In this document: positions 60,231-64,000 of the stretch, piece by piece
How the letters are laid out: the number at the start of each line of letters is the position of its first letter
Position numbering within the stretch: position 1 is the stretch's first letter
From: Schizochytrium sp. CCTCC M209059
Taxonomy: Eukaryota; Sar; Bigyra; Thraustochytrida; Thraustochytriidae
DNA: 64,000 nucleotides
NCBI GenBank assembly: GCA_000818945.1
Contig: KN805377.1
Coordinates: 433,017-497,016, forward strand
Direction: 5' to 3'
Position numbers and translations under genes: made by a program
The notes under the pieces: model-generated
What the model was told of the DNA's origin: nothing
Database searches by the model: none
What the model saw: the letters and a program-made list of their open reading frames with translations, nothing else

Positions 60231-60541
60231 CGAGCGTTACGTTCGCATAAGGGCTTGTAGATTGAAGGAAAACCAAAATTAAATTTTGATTATTGCAAAT
60301 GCACGTGATGAGGAGGCGGCGGCGATTCTTTTTGCAGAGGAGCAACCTCAAAACAATTACTCTTGGCACAGGTTGTTGGTTAGCTTGCCTGCAAGGAAAA
60401 ACCATGAGAATAGCCGAGGCAAGCTACATGTTTGTTGGTTTCATTTCATTTCATTCCGTTGCGAGCGAACACGACATCAATCATGACACCGCTGTGGCGC
60501 GAAGATCATTTATGTGTTGACACGTTGCTACACTTTAGAAC
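60231..60541. other. Convergent 3' spacer
   Basis: This 311-base, AT-richer spacer lies between the giant gene and MCM2. It should contain both 3' ends and shows TTTCATTTCATTTCATT-type repeats near 60438-60455. No gene seen. Confidence 0.7.
60278..60283 (+). terminator. Candidate poly(A) signal ATTAAA
   Basis: It lies 48 bases after the giant gene's stop inside an AT-rich near-palindrome. ATTAAA is a common variant signal in other eukaryotes; use here is unproven. Confidence 0.3.
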
Positions 60542-63500
60542 TCAGACGGCTGACTGGATGAGATCCTTGACAATGACACGAGTTTGTTTGTCGGGCCGCG
60601 CAGGGTTCTCTACGAAGCGAAGGTTGAACTCGCGCTGTGCAAATTCATCGCTCTTGTAAAAGTGCGTCAAGTCGTGCACGCCGAGCTCACGAGCCCTGCG
60701 CTCAAACTCACTGACCTGGACCTGTGCAGAAACCTGATCAGGCGTCATAAAGTGCTGCTGTGTGCGGAACATCTCCTCCAAAAGGTAGATGAGGAGCTCG
60801 TTGTGATCCTTGTTGCACGTGATGTATCGCTGGAAGGACCGACGGAGTTGACGCATCACGGAAAACTTTTGAGCGCCAATGAAACTGTCGAGCATGACCT
60901 GAATCGCGCGGTCGAGATCATCGTCGCGCACGTACTCTCGCAGCTGCATTCGCGCAAAGGACTCGGCGATGCGTAGAATGGACTCCATATGACGCACGGC
61001 GATGGGGATACCTCCACTGTTCATGGATTCTGCTCGAAGCTCTGCATAAAGATTTTCGATCTTGTTGACGTCAATTCGCTCAAGCTGGGGTTTGAGAGAG
61101 CGCGCGTAAAGAATGTACTTGCGCAAGAGCTCTTGATCGATGACCTCTCCGTTAGCCGCGCCTTCGCACCAGCTGGAAAATGTATTGACATTGCGACCCG
61201 CGAGCGGGTCGTCCTCGGTTTCGAGAGCCGCTTGATCACTGGCGCCACCACCAGCGCCGATCGCATGTGGATCCTCCGCGTCGAGGCGACGCTGCTGAAG
61301 CTGGCGGGCTTCTTCCGGCGAAAGGCATCCTTCGGGATGAGACTTGACATGTGAGCCGACGACGAATTTGGCAAGACGTTCGTCGGCAAGGGGGTCGATG
61401 CGATCCTGCAACACGCAGAGAATGTCAAAGCGCTGAATGATTGGATCCGTAAGAGCCACCTGCTCGCTAAAGCTCTTTTGCGGATCGTAGCGGCCCCCGA
61501 TCGGGTTTGCGGCAGCAACAACCGAGCAGCGCGCCTGGAGCGTTGTGACGATGCCAGCCTTGGAAATGGAGATGCTTTGCTGTTCCATGGCCTCGTGAAT
61601 CGAGGTCCGATCCTGGTCGTTCATCTTGTCGAACTCATCGATGAGACAAACACCGCGGTCCGCAAGGACGAGGGCGCCTCCTTCGAGGACCCACTCCTTG
61701 GAAATGGGATCCTTTTGGACAGCGGCAGTCAGACCTACGGCAGAGGCTCCCTTGCCGGTTGTGTAGACAGCACGCGGAGCGGTTTTCTCTACGTATTTGA
61801 GACACTGCGACTTTGCCGTACCAGGATCGCCCATGAGGAGCACATTGATATCGCCACGGATGCGATGCTTGTTTTTGACATTGAGCTCGCGGCCGCCGAA
61901 CATTGCAAGGGCAAGGGCTGTCTTGACCTCTTTGTGGCCGTAGATGGATGGTGCGATGGAGGTAATGACGCGGTCGATGATTTGAGGGTCCCGTGACAGT
62001 CGCTGAAAGCGCGCCCTGTCCTCGTCAGTGATGAGCACCGAGCTCGCAAGGTCCTCGGTTTTACGAATGTGGTTCGCCTCCAAGACGGTAGCAAAGACCG
62101 GGAACCCCTGCTGAGCATTCAAGTATCTGTTGGAGACCTCGTGTTTGTAAATGCCAGTGACTTCAATCTCCTCGCCAGGTCTCGCAGAGTCGACGAGGTC
62201 TGCGTACAGGTTGACAGTCTTGTAGCGTGGCACTCGACCGGGAGGGACGGTTCCAGGAGACTCTTGCAGTAGAATGTGCTGGTAATTGTGGTAGACGGAG
62301 GCCTCATCATCGAGCTCGAGAAGGGTCGGTTTTTCGTTCTCGCCCGGTTCGCACTCCTCGCAGGTCATGCGAGGCGGAGCGTCACCTGGCTGCAAGTGAA
62401 TCGGACCAACACGACTATGGCACGTCGGGCAGCTGTAAAAGACCTTGCTGAGCATGGGTTTCACTTGGCTGCGGCGCGTTACAATTCCCGATACGCGCAC
62501 AAGTGCGTTCAAGTGAATGGTCCGCAAGTCGCGCAAGGCATCGGCCAGTGGTAAGTCGACAACACGAACGTATACTTCCTCTTGAATTTCGCCGTAATTG
62601 GGGAACTGCTCAAAGACAACTTTGTTTGCGACATCGTTGAGAAGAGGCAGCACGCCCGCAGGATGATCTGCGAGCCAAATGGCCAGCGTCGGCTTGGACT
62701 TGCTCAGGTGCATGTATGAGATGAGAAGTGATTGAGTGTTGCGCATGCACATGTCGCTGATTCGTTCCTCGTACACGGGCCGCGAGTTGTCGCTCTCGAC
62801 AAAGGTGCGAAGAAAGTCCTCAAAGCGACGCTTTACTTCGTTCTGCACAGCCTCGTTTTCCACAAATTCTGTCAGCGGCACGATAAAGTTTTGCAAGTCT
62901 ACAGGCGCTGTGTCGGCGGGCTCCTCGTCGGCGTCTTCGGGATTTCCCTCTCCGTCAGCGGCAGCGTACTCATACGCCTCTCGGCGCGCCCGCGCGCGAC
63001 GGCGCTCAGCATCGTCCTCGTCTTCTTCAGAGTCTGAGTCATCCTGCAGCATCCCCGGCAAGCGGACCTGCCGGCCTTGTTCCTCGCGATCACGCTCGGC
63101 CAGCTCTTGCTCTGCACGCTTGCGCTGGGCAGCACTCATATTCCGGTACTCGTTGCCGTCGAGCATGGTCATATCATAATTATCAAGCTCTGCGATGGCG
63201 CGGTAGTCGCGCTCCGCGGTGTCCTCGAGGTCCTCGCCTTCGTCATCCTCTTCCTCGGCGGCTGCACGAGCAGCCATGGCGTCTGGATCGCCGTCTTCTT
63301 CGTCGTCGGAGTCGTCTTGGACAGCGGCGGCTGGCCGCCTCGAGCGTGGCGCCAGAGCGTCCTCGTCTTGCGTTCCGAACATGCGCTTCACTGCAGCGCC
63401 AGCATCGATGGCCGCGTTCAGGACCTCTTCGTCCAGATCGTTGGCCCTGTTGTTGCGATTTCGACGCCGCGCAGTCTGCCGCCGGTCCTCTTCATCATCG

Positions 63501-63703
63501 TCCTCTTCGTCGCTCTCTCCACCGCTCTCGCGGTGGCGGTTCTTGACGTTTTCATTCTCATTTTCCATTTCGTTGCCGCTGTCGTCGTCGCTGCTCTCGC
63601 TGTTTTTCCTCTGCCGTCTCAGCCTTTTGCGTGGTCTACGAGCATTTGCAGATCCCGGCGCCCTCAATTCGTTCTGCGATGCGTGTCCCAGTTGCGCGCG
63701 CAC
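60542..63703 (-). CDS. MCM2: MCM2 replicative helicase subunit
   Basis: The frame has 1053 codons and ends at TGA. MCM2 is one of six subunits of the MCM2-7 helicase that opens DNA at replication origins. The N-terminal tail is acidic and Ser-rich and includes ERDYRAIAELDNYD, which matches the MCM2-specific ERDYRAIPELD region. The zinc motif is CPTC...CEEC (residues about 426-450). Walker A is GDPGTAKSQ (about 627), Walker B CLIDEFDKM (about 690). The arginine-finger motif reads IQRFDIL (about 761) where most MCMs have SRFD; the Arg is kept. The winged-helix C-terminus is present. The start is unresolved: the frame opens at GTG 63703, just after an in-frame TGA, and the first in-frame ATG is 63568. 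A short 5' exon, a sequence error or true initiation at 63568 are all possible. Function is secure. Confidence 0.95.
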   Translation of the reverse strand: MRAQLGHASQNELRAPGSANARRPRKRLRRQRKNSESSDDDSGNEMENENENVKNRHRESGGESDEEDDDEEDRRQTARRRNRNNRANDLDEEVLNAAIDAGAAVKRMFGTQDEDALAPRSRRPAAAVQDDSDDEEDGDPDAMAARAAAEEEDDEGEDLEDTAERDYRAIAELDNYDMTMLDGNEYRNMSAAQRKRAEQELAERDREEQGRQVRLPGMLQDDSDSEEDEDDAERRRARARREAYEYAAADGEGNPEDADEEPADTAPVDLQNFIVPLTEFVENEAVQNEVKRRFEDFLRTFVESDNSRPVYEERISDMCMRNTQSLLISYMHLSKSKPTLAIWLADHPAGVLPLLNDVANKVVFEQFPNYGEIQEEVYVRVVDLPLADALRDLRTIHLNALVRVSGIVTRRSQVKPMLSKVFYSCPTCHSRVGPIHLQPGDAPPRMTCEECEPGENEKPTLLELDDEASVYHNYQHILLQESPGTVPPGRVPRYKTVNLYADLVDSARPGEEIEVTGIYKHEVSNRYLNAQQGFPVFATVLEANHIRKTEDLASSVLITDEDRARFQRLSRDPQIIDRVITSIAPSIYGHKEVKTALALAMFGGRELNVKNKHRIRGDINVLLMGDPGTAKSQCLKYVEKTAPRAVYTTGKGASAVGLTAAVQKDPISKEWVLEGGALVLADRGVCLIDEFDKMNDQDRTSIHEAMEQQSISISKAGIVTTLQARCSVVAAANPIGGRYDPQKSFSEQVALTDPIIQRFDILCVLQDRIDPLADERLAKFVVGSHVKSHPEGCLSPEEARQLQQRRLDAEDPHAIGAGGGASDQAALETEDDPLAGRNVNTFSSWCEGAANGEVIDQELLRKYILYARSLKPQLERIDVNKIENLYAELRAESMNSGGIPIAVRHMESILRIAESFARMQLREYVRDDDLDRAIQVMLDSFIGAQKFSVMRQLRRSFQRYITCNKDHNELLIYLLEEMFRTQQHFMTPDQVSAQVQVSEFERRARELGVHDLTHFYKSDEFAQREFNLRFVENPARPDKQTRVIVKDLIQSAV

Positions 63704-63758
63704 ATCATGTCAATTTCGTCGTTAGTCCTTCTTCTCTCCGCGCCAGCGCAGTCAGTAC

Positions 63759-63765
63759 CTTTATA
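63759..63765 (-). promoter_or_regulatory. Candidate TATA box for MCM2
   Basis: TATAAAG on the minus strand lies 56 bases before the frame's first codon. A start site about 30 bases downstream would leave a very short 5' UTR, and the first ATGs (63708, 63705) would be out of frame. The divergent right-edge gene begins at 63883. Confidence 0.4.
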
Positions 63766-63882
63766 GCTCAACCTACTGCGTCTTGGCCGCCGTCTTGTCC
63801 ATGGTCGCGGCGCGCGGCGCCCGTCTCCTCATCGGCGTCGTCGCTCTCGGCGCGCCGCCGTGTTACGCCCTCGCCCTGCGCC

Positions 63883-64000
63883 ATGCTCGCGCGCCCGAGA
63901 GGCTTGGTGGTGGTGCTGCTGCTGCAAGTGCTGGCGCTACTGCTGCTGGCGCTGCTGCTGCTGCTGCGCGCGGTGTCCGCGGCCGTCGCTCAAGACGCGC
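63883..64000 (+). CDS. 5' end of a secreted or membrane protein, cut by the window edge
   Basis: ATG 63883 opens 39 codons to the window end. They begin MLARPRGLVVVLLLQVLALL, continue with a Leu-rich core, then RAVSAAVAQDA. This is a textbook signal peptide: a short basic n-region, a long leucine core and an Ala-x-Ala cleavage region near AVA-QDA. Nothing of the mature protein is visible, so its function is unknown. A competing ATG at 63801 opens a different frame (MVAARGARLLIGVV) that is also open to the edge but becomes Ala/Gly/Arg-rich. I prefer 63883. The gene is divergent from MCM2, with about 180 bases between them. Confidence 0.5.
   Translation, partial: MLARPRGLVVVLLLQVLALLLLALLLLLRAVSAAVAQDA

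Overview
The window is eukaryotic nuclear DNA, most plausibly from a flagellated, intron-poor protist. Long open reading frames carry clear eukaryotic markers: MCM2, an axonemal dynein heavy chain, a mitochondrial ribosomal protein with a presequence, a PX-domain protein and an N-myristoylation motif. They run uninterrupted for 1.3 to 23.8 kb. TAA, TAG and TGA are all used as stops, so the code is standard. Coding sequence is GC-rich, and spacers are full of tetra- and pentanucleotide repeats. A thraustochytrid-like stramenopile would fit this combination, but that is inference and not shown by any one marker.

Layout. 1-1212: gene-free GC-rich spacer. 1213-5262 (+): 1349-residue scaffold with a putative AIR9-like region, a PDZ-like domain and a long coiled coil. 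5886-6422 (-): mitochondrial bL34. 8352-10418 (+): disordered polyQ, acidic and coiled-coil protein. 10740-12575 (-): PX-domain membrane protein. 12576-18555: 6 kb with no supportable gene, dense in microsatellites and palindromes. 18556-19917 (+): disordered protein with a dual-acylation N-terminus. 19918-20930: convergent spacer holding a poly-C/N assembly gap and a repeated 30-bp element. 20931-33899 (-): 4322-residue axonemal dynein heavy chain. 34700-35965 (+): zinc-free MDR oxidoreductase, probably mitochondrial. 36420-60230 (+): a single 23.8-kb frame for a 7936-residue secreted or membrane-anchored protein. 60542-63703 (-): MCM2. 63883 to the right edge (+): start of a secreted or membrane protein.

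The genes do not form a pathway. They alternate in strand, giving divergent promoters (dynein/MDR, MCM2/right-edge gene, PX/acylated protein) and convergent 3' ends. The most distinctive object is the giant protein. It combines dozens of cadherin-like or CSPG-like repeats, recurrent W-x-I/V-T/E-F modules, a duplicated module with 14 conserved cysteines, and a C-terminal block of six ELWxxDGT-type motifs split by a cysteine-containing insert.

Limits: domain calls come from reading the protein sequence by eye. No database search, profile search or structure prediction was run. Start codons were checked base by base. Several frames begin upstream at non-ATG codons, and I moved those starts to the first ATG where one exists. 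MCM2 is the exception.
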